Source of the DNA: Nitrospira sp.
GTDB lineage: Bacteria; Nitrospirota; Nitrospiria; Nitrospirales; Nitrospiraceae
DNA length: 64,000 bases
Direction of reading: 5' to 3'
NCBI GenBank assembly: GCA_024998685.1
Contig: JACOEH010000023.1
Location: 1 to 64,000, forward strand
Positions 25,148 through 34,200 of the stretch are shown piece after piece. The position numbers were made by a program, and so were the translations under genes. Within the stretch, counting starts at the first letter, position 1. Each line of letters opens with the position of its first letter. Under the pieces are notes generated by a model that had not been told where the DNA came from, ran no database searches, and was given only the letters and a program-made list of their open reading frames with translations.

Positions 25148-27412
25148 ATGGCTTCTGATGGGACCTCGACCCCTCCTCGTCGAATGGAGATACTCTATGC
25201 AGACGTTATCGTGCCCCGCCATATCGCGAAAGCCTTCACCTATCGCGTTCCCCCTGCCTTAGCCCAGACTATAGCCATAGGGCGTCGCGTCCGTGTCCCG
25301 TTTGGACGTACGGTGCTGGAAGGAGTCGTCATCTCGCTGAGTAATCACCTTGCGACCGAGATAAAGGCCGCTTCCATTAGAGAAATCCACTCTCCAGATT
25401 GTGAAGGGGAAGTTTCTACACCGCCTCCAGCGCTGTTCGAACTATCTCGCAAGATCGCAGAATACTACGTTGCACCCTGGGGCCAGTGTCTTCGACTCAT
25501 ATTGCCCTCGATAGCAACGCGAAAAACTTCCTCCATGCGATACGTGGCTACTGCGCAAGGTCGTGCGGCTTTAGAAGCCGGCCTTTGTCCAGACTACCTG
25601 AAGCCGGCTCTTGCCCGAATTGCCCGACGAACTTCAGGAATCCTGGCTTCGACACTTCAACCAACTCGACAGGAAAACTCCATCTTGGAGATCGATGCTC
25701 TCATCAACAAGTCGTGGATAGCGCTCATCCCTTCGAACAACTCCAATGTCGAATTCCAAGAGCCGGGGAGGAAGCTCGCCTTGGATGAGTATGATCGTCG
25801 TCGAACGCCAGCGGATGGCACTTTGCCTACTGAAACGCTCCCGGAGGTCGACTCCGCATGGAAAACGCATGTCGCACACTGTCTTCACAGCAATTCCATG
25901 GGAAAACTCGTCCTTCATGCCCCGTGGGAACATCGACTCAGCCGGCTTGTTGAGGCCATTCAGCAAGCGCACTCTATGAAGAGATCCACCATCGTTCTCA
26001 CCGGTGAGATCGCCAGAGCATCGTGGTTGAAACAACTGCTCTCAAGACTCACGGGCCTCCAGATTATCCTCGCGCGCCCACCTTCAGAATCGGAGCGATG
26101 GCAACCGAATCAAGGACGGATAGTCGTAGGAACTCGTTCAGCCATATTTTCGCCTCTTAAATCGATCGGGCTGATCTGGGTGGAAGACGAAGAAGATCCT
26201 GCTCTGAAAGAACCTCAGGAGCCTCGCTATCATGCCAGAGAGGTCGCCAGTTTGAGAGCTGAGAGCGAACGGGCGCTCGTTGTACTGGCCTCGGCTCACC
26301 CATCTCTTGAATCGAGGTTCGACACCGAAGCTGAGTTCCACTATGTCTCACAAGACGTTGCCCTTCAACCGACGATTGAGCTCGTTGATCTTCGCGACGA
26401 GTCGGCAGGAATTCTCTTCAGCCACACACTCATCCGGGCGATGCACGAAGCGCTACAGAACCATGCCAAGATCCTGCTTTTCCTCAATAGGAAGGGTTAT
26501 GCCAGAACCTTGGTTTGCCGAGACTGTGGCTGGGTTCCTCGTTGCAATTCTTGTATCGTGTCGCTGACCTATTATCGTGAAGCCGGCAAGCTGACTTGCC
26601 GCTACTGTGGTAAGGCAGATCGATTACCGGATCTCTGTCCCTTGTGCCGTACTCCCGGTATGAGCCCTGTTGGTGACGGCACCGAACGCGTTGAAACCGA
26701 AGTTCATCGCTTATTCCCACAGGCCACAATCGCGCGACTCGATGGCGACACACTTCGGCATTCGCGGTCGGCGCATGCTCTGTGGAAAGAGGCCAGGTCT
26801 GGCGCGTGGGATGTTCTCATTGGAACACAAGCGCTGTTTCGTCGGGAGCCACTGCCTCGCTACGGTTTGGTGGGGATCCTCCAAGCAGATTCTGGGCTGC
26901 ATGTCTCGGAGTTCCGTGCCGCGGAGCGCACCTATCACTTGCTGGTCGATGCTGCCAGCCTGGCATGTCCAGCGTCCACCGGAGGTCGAGTCATCGTACA
27001 GACGCACCTTCCTACCCATCATGCGATACAAGCCTTGATCTCCGGAGATCCTAATCACTTTTACAATGAAGAATTCGCCGCACGCCGGCTTCTTCGCTAT
27101 CCGCCCGTCTGTCGCTTGGCTGATCTCTCAGTAACCGGAAAAGATCTTAGGATTGTCGAAGAGGCCGCCACGCGATGGGGGGCGGACCTTGAACAGAACA
27201 TCCGTGACCAGGAGCCTCTGATTGTTTTAGGACCAGTACCAGCAATACGCAGACGTCCAAAAGGTCATCAACAATATCGCATCTTGGTGAAAGGAACCGC
27301 ACTCACTGCTTTCAGTCGACGGATTCATGATTCCGTCCAGAAAATGGAGCGAGAGTATCGCAACAGGCGGATTAAATTCGTCATCGACATCGACCCGGTC
27401 GAAAATGGCTAA
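25148..27412 (+). CDS. priA: PriA-like primosomal protein N' with degenerate helicase motifs
   Basis: PriA normally reloads the replicative helicase at stalled forks. This 754-residue homologue is recognisable along its whole length. It has the N-terminal DNA-binding domain (VIVPRHIAKAFTYRVP), the VVGTRSAIFSPLKSIGLIW region, eight zinc-site cysteines (CRDCG, CNSC, CRYCG, CPLC) and the C-terminal domain. But the ATPase motifs are lost. APWEHRLSRL stands in place of the Walker A loop, VEDEED in place of DEEH, and DAASLACP in place of the QVAGRAGR arginine motif. The frame is intact, so it is not a pseudogene by frameshift. An ATG at 25184 is a possible later start; neither start has a good ribosome binding site. 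Confidence 0.85.
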   Translation: MASDGTSTPPRRMEILYADVIVPRHIAKAFTYRVPPALAQTIAIGRRVRVPFGRTVLEGVVISLSNHLATEIKAASIREIHSPDCEGEVSTPPPALFELSRKIAEYYVAPWGQCLRLILPSIATRKTSSMRYVATAQGRAALEAGLCPDYLKPALARIARRTSGILASTLQPTRQENSILEIDALINKSWIALIPSNNSNVEFQEPGRKLALDEYDRRRTPADGTLPTETLPEVDSAWKTHVAHCLHSNSMGKLVLHAPWEHRLSRLVEAIQQAHSMKRSTIVLTGEIARASWLKQLLSRLTGLQIILARPPSESERWQPNQGRIVVGTRSAIFSPLKSIGLIWVEDEEDPALKEPQEPRYHAREVASLRAESERALVVLASAHPSLESRFDTEAEFHYVSQDVALQPTIELVDLRDESAGILFSHTLIRAMHEALQNHAKILLFLNRKGYARTLVCRDCGWVPRCNSCIVSLTYYREAGKLTCRYCGKADRLPDLCPLCRTPGMSPVGDGTERVETEVHRLFPQATIARLDGDTLRHSRSAHALWKEARSGAWDVLIGTQALFRREPLPRYGLVGILQADSGLHVSEFRAAERTYHLLVDAASLACPASTGGRVIVQTHLPTHHAIQALISGDPNHFYNEEFAARRLLRYPPVCRLADLSVTGKDLRIVEEAATRWGADLEQNIRDQEPLIVLGPVPAIRRRPKGHQQYRILVKGTALTAFSRRIHDSVQKMEREYRNRRIKFVIDIDPVENG

Positions 27413-27849
27413 TTAGATGCCTTTCTTCTTTTGTTCGCCCGGGAAATCGACACCGTCGCAGCCTTCTCCAGAGATAGAGTCCCATCCGGTTTTTTACGCG
27501 CCCGCCTGAACAGGCCGTAAGAAAATGAAATCCAAAACACGGATGAGAAGAGACCCAGCACGACGGCTGAAAGAATCGTTCCCATCTCGGATTCAGGAAG
27601 TGATTCCGCCTGACCTCTGAATTGAATCATCAACACCAACGGCCAGGCAAAGCTTTCGAGGCCGAGCAACAAGGTCGTCCATGCCCATAGTGCCGCAATT
27701 GACTCCGTCATGAACCATAAGAAAAGCCCTACGCTCAGAGCCCATCCAACCACGATGATCGTGGAGACCGTTCCTCCCCATATGAGCCAGAACCCAATTG
27801 CGGCAACGAGGGTCCCCAGAGACAGATTGAGAAATCTCATGATGGGCAT
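27409..27849 (-). CDS. Multi-pass membrane protein of unknown function
   Basis: The 146-residue product has about four hydrophobic helices (near residues 7-25, 30-48, 52-72 and 88-110) and a basic C-terminal tail. I recognise no family. It is convergent with priA, and the two stops overlap by 4 bases. The next gene upstream is a receiver in the same orientation, 81 bases away. Confidence 0.65.
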   Translation of the reverse strand: MPIMRFLNLSLGTLVAAIGFWLIWGGTVSTIIVVGWALSVGLFLWFMTESIAALWAWTTLLLGLESFAWPLVLMIQFRGQAESLPESEMGTILSAVVLGLFSSVFWISFSYGLFRRARKKPDGTLSLEKAATVSISRANKRRKASN

Positions 27850-27930
27850 GATCCAGGCATGGAATGCGGAGTCTGACGGGACCGTGGCGTGATTGTCAAT
27901 GCGAAGAAGGTTGAGCGCGTGGTGAGTCGT

Positions 27931-28302
27931 CTAGACGATCAGTTCGGCAGCAACCGTATCGAGCAGGACTTTCAGTTCAAATGGCTTTTGAAGCGTCCGC
28001 CTGGCTCCAAGCATCTTGGCGACGTCCAGGAAATTGAGGATGCCGATCGCATCACTTCCCCCTGTCATCGCAATGACACGAATATCGGGGAACTCCCGAC
28101 GGAGCGCCATGATGGCTTCTAATCCGTCTTGATCCGGCATGAGAATATCCATGATGACAAGATCCGTCGATCTAGCCCGATACCGGTCAAGCCCCTCTCT
28201 CCCGTCACGGGCCTCTGCTACCTCATAACCGGCCTGCTCCAACGTTTCCCGGATGAGCTGACGAACTTGGTCCTGATCATCAACCACGAGGACCGACGGC
28301 AT
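27931..28302 (-). CDS. Single-domain response regulator, CheY-like
   Basis: The 123-residue-scale receiver has the acidic pair D8-D9 in LVVDDQ, phosphorylation site D52 in LVIMDILMPDQDG, the threonine in AMTGG and the lysine in LQKPFEL. It has no output domain. The start at 28302 is preceded by GAGG and overlaps the 3' end of the upstream hybrid kinase by 23 bases, so that kinase is the likely partner. A longer frame to 28491 lies entirely inside the kinase gene. Confidence 0.88.
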   Translation of the reverse strand: MPSVLVVDDQDQVRQLIRETLEQAGYEVAEARDGREGLDRYRARSTDLVIMDILMPDQDGLEAIMALRREFPDIRVIAMTGGSDAIGILNFLDVAKMLGARRTLQKPFELKVLLDTVAAELIV

Positions 28303-30415
28303 CCGAGACCTCAATCGATATTCTGGGTGATTCTGGGGCTGAGTTGGTCGGCACACCCGGAGATTCCGGACAGGCAAGAGACTGGTCCAATGCCCGGCGG
28401 ATGGCATATGCCAGCTCATGTAACGTAAGCGGTTTGAGGAGGCATTCCGTAACGTTCTGCGAACAGGTATCGTCCAGGCCAGGTACACCATTTGACCCGC
28501 TGCAGAGAATGACCGGGAAATCCGGTCGCAGTTGTCGACATTCCCGAGCCAGGCGATTCCCGCTCATTCCTGGCATCGTCCGGTCGGTGATCAACAAGTC
28601 GAACCGTTTGGGTTCGACTTGAAAGACTTCCAATGCTTCGGCAGCCGTCCTACATACCACCGGATAGTAGCCGAGGGATTCCAACACTTCTCTTGCGAAA
28701 CGCAGCACGGAGTCTTCGTCATCGACGAATAAAATACATTCGTGTCCGCGGGGAAGCGGGTCGTCTGCCTGAGTCGTAGAGGAAGCGCAAATCGGAAGAG
28801 CGGGTAGGTAGACCGATACCGTCGTACCGGCGCCAATGTGGCTCTCAACCATCAAGGTACCGCCATGCGCCGTGACGATGTCGTAGACGACCGCTAGCCC
28901 AACGTTCCGCCTCTCGCTGACGGCCGTGGACGACACAAATGAGGCGACCAATCGACTGACTCCATCAGGATCCATGCCACCACCTGTATCCTGAACGCTC
29001 AGGCAAACGTACCATCCAGCAGGGAGTCGTCCGGAAGGCAGAATCTGATCCGTTACAAATTGCCGGTTCTGAAGCTGCACCTCAAGGACTCCTCCTGTCT
29101 CCTTCATTGCACGAAGGGCGTTATCGACTAGGTTGAAAATCATCTCATGCATCTGTACGGCACTGGCCAAAATAGGGTTGGTCGCGTGGGTAACCTGCGC
29201 TCGGAGCTCAATCCATAAAGGGATCGTCGGACGAAGGAACCTGAGGGATTCTTTCGCCAAGGAATGGAGTACCAGTGGGCAGCGATCTTGGTCGTTGTGC
29301 CCACCGAAGGCCAGCAACTGCTGGATCAGTTCACGGGATTTTTTTCCCGCCGCGATGACCTGTCTGATATGACGATGGGCCTTGCTCTCAGCAGGAATCA
29401 ACGGGAGCGTCAACTCGCTGAAGCCGAGTACAGCCGTAAGGCCATTATTCAGCTCATGTGCGATGCCACCGGCAAAGGTGCTGATCGCTTCCATTCTCGC
29501 TGTCTCGCGCCGCCGGACGTCCACATTCTTACGATGAGTTACATCGACGACCGTTCCGAGTGTGCGCACCGGCTGCCGCAAAGAACCATCACGATCAAAC
29601 GAGGTCACGGAACGAAGACTGATATGGCGCACGGCGCCATCTGGTCTGACAAGACGGTGCTCGACCTCATACCGGCCATTGCCTGTGGCATCACAGGCTC
29701 GTTGGACCGTAGAGATTATCCGAACCCGATCGTCAGCGTGAACCAGTTCGAGATAGCGCTGCCATGAAGCTGGCTCATCGATACCGACACCATAGATGTC
29801 TCGTAGGATGGGTGACCAAGAGAAGGAATCAGTCCGATGGTCGTGTTCAAAGAACCCGACCTGTCCTGTCTGCACGGCAAGATCAAGTCGCGTCTCGCCA
29901 TCTCGGAGCGCCTGTTCGGCCTGCCGACGAGCGGCGATGTCTGCGTCTTGGGTTCTTTCAGACGCTTCTACGACAGGTTCTTGTTGCAACACTTCGTTCA
30001 TTGTCCAAACGATCGACGTCACTCGACTCTGACGGTCTTTCACCGGTGACAGCGATACGTCATTCCAAAATGTGGTCCCGTTCTTACGGTAATGACACAA
30101 CCGCACACGACAGGCCCATCCATCTTGGAGAGCCATCGCAAGTTTTTCCATGGAGGCCCGATCTGTATCCCGGCCGGCCAAGATGGATGTCGATCGGCCG
30201 ATCACCTCCTGTTCGGCATAGCCGGTCAGCAATAGGAAGGCCGGATTTACATAGGTGATGGGATGGTGGGGCAACGTGGCATCCGTCACGAGCACGCTAC
30301 AATTGGTCGCCGCGACGGCCGTTGAATTTAGGACGTTCTCTTGGCGCTGCCGAATCAGTGCCCACAAAAAGAAACTGAGGAACAGGAGCAACCCTAGGAA
30401 GAGACCAGCAACCAT
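28280..30415 (-). CDS. PAS-containing hybrid histidine kinase
   Basis: The 711-residue kinase begins with one membrane helix (residues 4-22). Then come two PAS domains (about 35-150 and 175-300; the first with VNPAFLLLTGY), a HisKA domain with the H-box GGIAHELNNGLTAVLGF, an HATPase domain with NLVDNALRAM and DTGGGMD, and a C-terminal receiver with DLLITDRTMPGMSG. A proline/serine-rich tail follows the receiver. Signal specificity is unknown. It overlaps the downstream single receiver gene. Confidence 0.89.
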   Translation of the reverse strand: MVAGLFLGLLLFLSFFLWALIRQRQENVLNSTAVAATNCSVLVTDATLPHHPITYVNPAFLLLTGYAEQEVIGRSTSILAGRDTDRASMEKLAMALQDGWACRVRLCHYRKNGTTFWNDVSLSPVKDRQSRVTSIVWTMNEVLQQEPVVEASERTQDADIAARRQAEQALRDGETRLDLAVQTGQVGFFEHDHRTDSFSWSPILRDIYGVGIDEPASWQRYLELVHADDRVRIISTVQRACDATGNGRYEVEHRLVRPDGAVRHISLRSVTSFDRDGSLRQPVRTLGTVVDVTHRKNVDVRRRETARMEAISTFAGGIAHELNNGLTAVLGFSELTLPLIPAESKAHRHIRQVIAAGKKSRELIQQLLAFGGHNDQDRCPLVLHSLAKESLRFLRPTIPLWIELRAQVTHATNPILASAVQMHEMIFNLVDNALRAMKETGGVLEVQLQNRQFVTDQILPSGRLPAGWYVCLSVQDTGGGMDPDGVSRLVASFVSSTAVSERRNVGLAVVYDIVTAHGGTLMVESHIGAGTTVSVYLPALPICASSTTQADDPLPRGHECILFVDDEDSVLRFAREVLESLGYYPVVCRTAAEALEVFQVEPKRFDLLITDRTMPGMSGNRLARECRQLRPDFPVILCSGSNGVPGLDDTCSQNVTECLLKPLTLHELAYAIRRALDQSLACPESPGVPTNSAPESPRISIEVSDAVGPRG

Positions 30416-30565
30416 GCGGGACCTCCCGGTGTGCGCACGGGATAGTTATGAATACGAATCAGTTGACGTAACCTTACAGGAAAGGCAAGAGGAGAGCCCA
30501 GGTCTGAAGGATAGCCGCCAGGTTAGATTTTTGCCCCTAAAAGGAGTAGAGCCGAATGTTATCGC

Positions 30566-31222
30566 TCATCCTTGCCGTTTCACAAAAAAGGCGGCCGCCT
30601 GTGCGCGACGAGTAATGCGAAGCTTTTGAAATACGTTTGCCAAGTAATTCTTGACGGTCTTGTCGCTGAGTCCGAGCGCGACGGCGATTTCCTTATTGGT
30701 CTTTCCCTCGGCGACCAGTGCGACGACTCGTTCTTCCTGAGAAGACAGTTGATCCGTACCAGGAATGGACGGCAGATCGTGAAGCCCCCTCAACCATCGT
30801 AGAGCGCGTTCGGTCACACTGGAGTCCAAAATCGACTGGCCGTTGGCAACCGACCGGATGGCTTCGAGTAATGCGGGCGAATCGATTTCTTTGAGGACAT
30901 AGCCATGAGCGCCGGCGAGCACTGCGGCGAGAACGGAGTCATCGTCGGCATAGGACGTCAAGAAAATGATCCGTGTCCCCGGAAGCATCCCTAGAATTTC
31001 CCGACAGGCATCGACACCGGATCCGTCCGGCAGTCTGACATCCATCAAGATCACGTCGGGTTTCACCTTCTGCGCCTGTTGAATTGCATCCGCCATGGTC
31101 CCTGCTTCGCCTACAACGGTGACTCCATGAGTTTGGCCGAGCACCGTCCGCAACCCCACCCGAATGACCTCATGATCGTCGACAAGCACGACTCGAATGG
31201 CTTGAGTTTTAGTTGTGAGCAT
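30566..31222 (-). CDS. NarL/LuxR-family response regulator
   Basis: The 218-residue regulator joins an N-terminal receiver (D15-D16, phosphorylation site D61 in VILMDVRLPDGSG, lysine in YVLKEID) and a C-terminal LuxR-type helix-turn-helix (about 155-215), with LSSQEERVVALVAEGKTNKE. The start codon lies inside the 3' end of the giant PAS kinase gene (14-base overlap). That kinase has the HisKA_3 type of phospho-acceptor usual for NarL partners, so the two almost certainly form a pair. Confidence 0.92.
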   Translation of the reverse strand: MLTTKTQAIRVVLVDDHEVIRVGLRTVLGQTHGVTVVGEAGTMADAIQQAQKVKPDVILMDVRLPDGSGVDACREILGMLPGTRIIFLTSYADDDSVLAAVLAGAHGYVLKEIDSPALLEAIRSVANGQSILDSSVTERALRWLRGLHDLPSIPGTDQLSSQEERVVALVAEGKTNKEIAVALGLSDKTVKNYLANVFQKLRITRRAQAAAFFVKRQG

Positions 31223-34200
31223 AATGGGTATCCTTCGGAAGATCGAGGCAAATCCTCGTCCCCTTGTCAGGTTTTGACTGAATGGCGAACAAGCCTCGTA
31301 TTTTTTGAGCCCGTGCCGCCATGTTGACTAATCCATGACCGACTCCCTGAACCGACCGTGTATTAAATCCAATGCCGTCATCCGTCACGGCGAGACGATC
31401 TGAGCGGATGAGGTCTCGGAGCGACACCGTGATCTGTTTAGCCCGACTGTGGCGCAGTGCATTACTCAATCCTTCCCGTACAATGTTGATAATATGGAGC
31501 GCCTGTTCGGTGGAAAGCCGCCGTGCCGCTGCATCATCGATTCTCACCCGACATCTGGCGGAAGAGGATGTGGACATCGTTTCGACCATGGTTCGCAGGG
31601 CGGCCGAGAAGTCTCCGCCTTGCATCACTTGAGATTCGAGTCCGGCGATAAAATTCCGGACTTCCGTCATGACTTGGTTGAGCTGTCCAATGGCTTGATT
31701 TAATGTCGCCATGAATTTCTCCGCCACATGATCTTGTTGTTTCTTGATCAGTGGTTTACACGCTTCTAATCCCAGCCCGACTGCGTATAAGGATTGAAGA
31801 ATGCCATCGTGGAGGTCTTGACTGATCCGCTCCCGTTCTTGAAGTGCCGCGCTCAAGTCCCGCTCCCGCTGCAGGAGTATCTCTTCCATTCGTTTACGCT
31901 CGGTGATATCGGTCGCGGTTCCGAGCACCATATGGACACGTCCCTGGTCATCGAAAATCGGCCTTTTGACCGTTTGTAACCAGCGCGTCCTTCCCCCTGC
32001 ATCGGTGATCCTCTCTTCCGGGATGAACCGATCCCTCCCGGAATGAATCACCTCAAGATCGCTCTTCCGAAAGCACTCCACCTCTTCCGCATTGGGATTG
32101 AAGTCGGCGTCCGATTTCCCGACTAAGTCTTCCACCGTAGAGCCATACCAATCGGCCACAGCTTTGTTGGCCATGGTAAAATATCCTTCGCGGTCCTTGG
32201 CAAAAATGAGGTCGGGGTCCGTGTCAATCACCTGTCGCAAGAACGTATGGGAGCGGTGGAGTTCCGCCTCCGCCCGCTTGCGTTCTCCAATATCCCTTAG
32301 GATTGCACAGCCATACTCTTTCCCATCATACTGCAGATAATTAAAGGTCACCTCCATCTCTAAGACAGTACCGGTTCGTGACCAATACGTAGCTTCAAAC
32401 ACCAACGCTCCCTGCTTCTTTAAGTAATTCCAATGTTCCAACCATCGTTCCACAGGAAAATTGGGGTCGATGTCGTGCATCGTCATGGTCGTCAGGTCCT
32501 GCCGTGCATACCCCAACATTCGGCATGCGGTCTCATTGACGTTGAATATTCGACCAGTCTGATCGACCCATAGGATCGCCTCTACTGCCTGATCCACTGA
32601 GAATTGGGTCAACCGCAGCGCTCGCTCCATCCGTTTGCTCTCTGTGACATCATCCCCAACCGTTACGCTACACGGCTTACCGTTCAACTCAATGAGTTCC
32701 GACGACAACAGGCACTGGCGGATTTCTCCGCTCTTGCTCCGCAGGGTTACTTCCATGTTCCGGACAGATCCGACACGTTTCAATCGTTCGACAAAGCGAG
32801 CCCGTTCCTCCGCTGAATGCCAGAGACCCACCTGTAACGTGGTGTATCCCACAACTTCTTCTTTGCAATATCCAAATAACTGATAGGCAGCATCATTGGC
32901 GTCCACTACTCGGCCAGAGTCCAGCTCGCTGACGACGACCGGATGGGGACTGGCTCGGAACGCCTTGGCAAAACGTTCTTCACTGGCTCGCAGCGCCTCC
33001 TCCGCCTGTTTGCGCTCGGTAATATCGACTATGGCACCGATCAACCGAGTCAACCGTCCGTTCTGATCACGAACGCTATGGCATCGCACATCGGTCCAAA
33101 CGATGGAGCCGTCTTTCTTGACCATGCGAAGCTCGCAGCGACACATGTCCGCTGTTCCGTCCCGCATCCGTTCCCAATTGTTCACAGCAATTGGTCGATC
33201 GCCGGGAAAGACCAAGTTCAGCCAGGCATAAGGTTCGGGAGAAAGTTCCTCCGGGGCATAACCAAAGATGGCTTTCAGATTGGCGTCTCCATAATAGTAG
33301 TGATTCTTTTCGATATCCATTTCCCACACACCCACCTTGCCGATAACAGTGGCCCGCCCATAACGCTCCTCGCTCTCCCGCAAGGCAACTTCCATCCGTT
33401 TGCGCTCCGTAATATCGTTGCCGATCGTCAGCAGACACCTTTTCCCCTTGAGGGTGATCAGGTCGACCGAGATGAGGAATTGACGCATGTCCCCATTCTT
33501 CATCCGCATCGACACTTCTCGATTTCGGACTGATCCTTTGGATCTGAGGTGATCGATCAACTTGGTTCGTTCTTGAAGATCAGGCCAGATTCCGAGCATC
33601 AATGTGGTGTTTCCAATCACTTCTTCTCGACAAAAACCGTACACCTTCAAACAGGCGTCGTTCACCTCGATGCAACGACCGGTTTCAAGCTCCGTGATCC
33701 CGATCAGATGAGGGCTTGTGCGGAAGGCCTTGGAGAATCGCTCCTCGCTTTCGCGCAACGCCTCCTCCGCCGCCTTGCGTTCGGTGATATCCCATGTGAT
33801 GCCGGAAATCCGGACGGGCTTGCCGTCTGCATCACACGTGACATGACCCTCTCCGTGAAGCCAGCGCTCCTCGCCATCGCGCAGAATGCGAAACTCGATA
33901 CGTTGTCCTCCACCCTCCCTCACGGCTTGCGCAAACTCAGCCTCCACTCTTGCACGATCATCGGGGTGAATATACGCGATCCAATTCTCATACGATGGTG
34001 TCACATCGCGCGATACTCCCAACAGTTCATAGTACGGTGCCGACCATCGGGATGTGCTTGTACGCAAATCAATGTCCCACACGCCGGCTCGCGCGCTCCG
34101 CTGAGCAAGTAGCAGCATCGCCTCGCTCTCCCGAAGCAACTCCTCGGTTTGTTTACGCTCGGTGATATCGACGGTGGCGCCGATCAGGTGCGTCACTTGT

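Noticed and set aside
25148-27412. priA as a pseudogene
   Set aside because: The frame is open over more than 750 codons and all zinc cysteines are kept. The losses are restricted to ATPase motifs, which is not the pattern of random decay.
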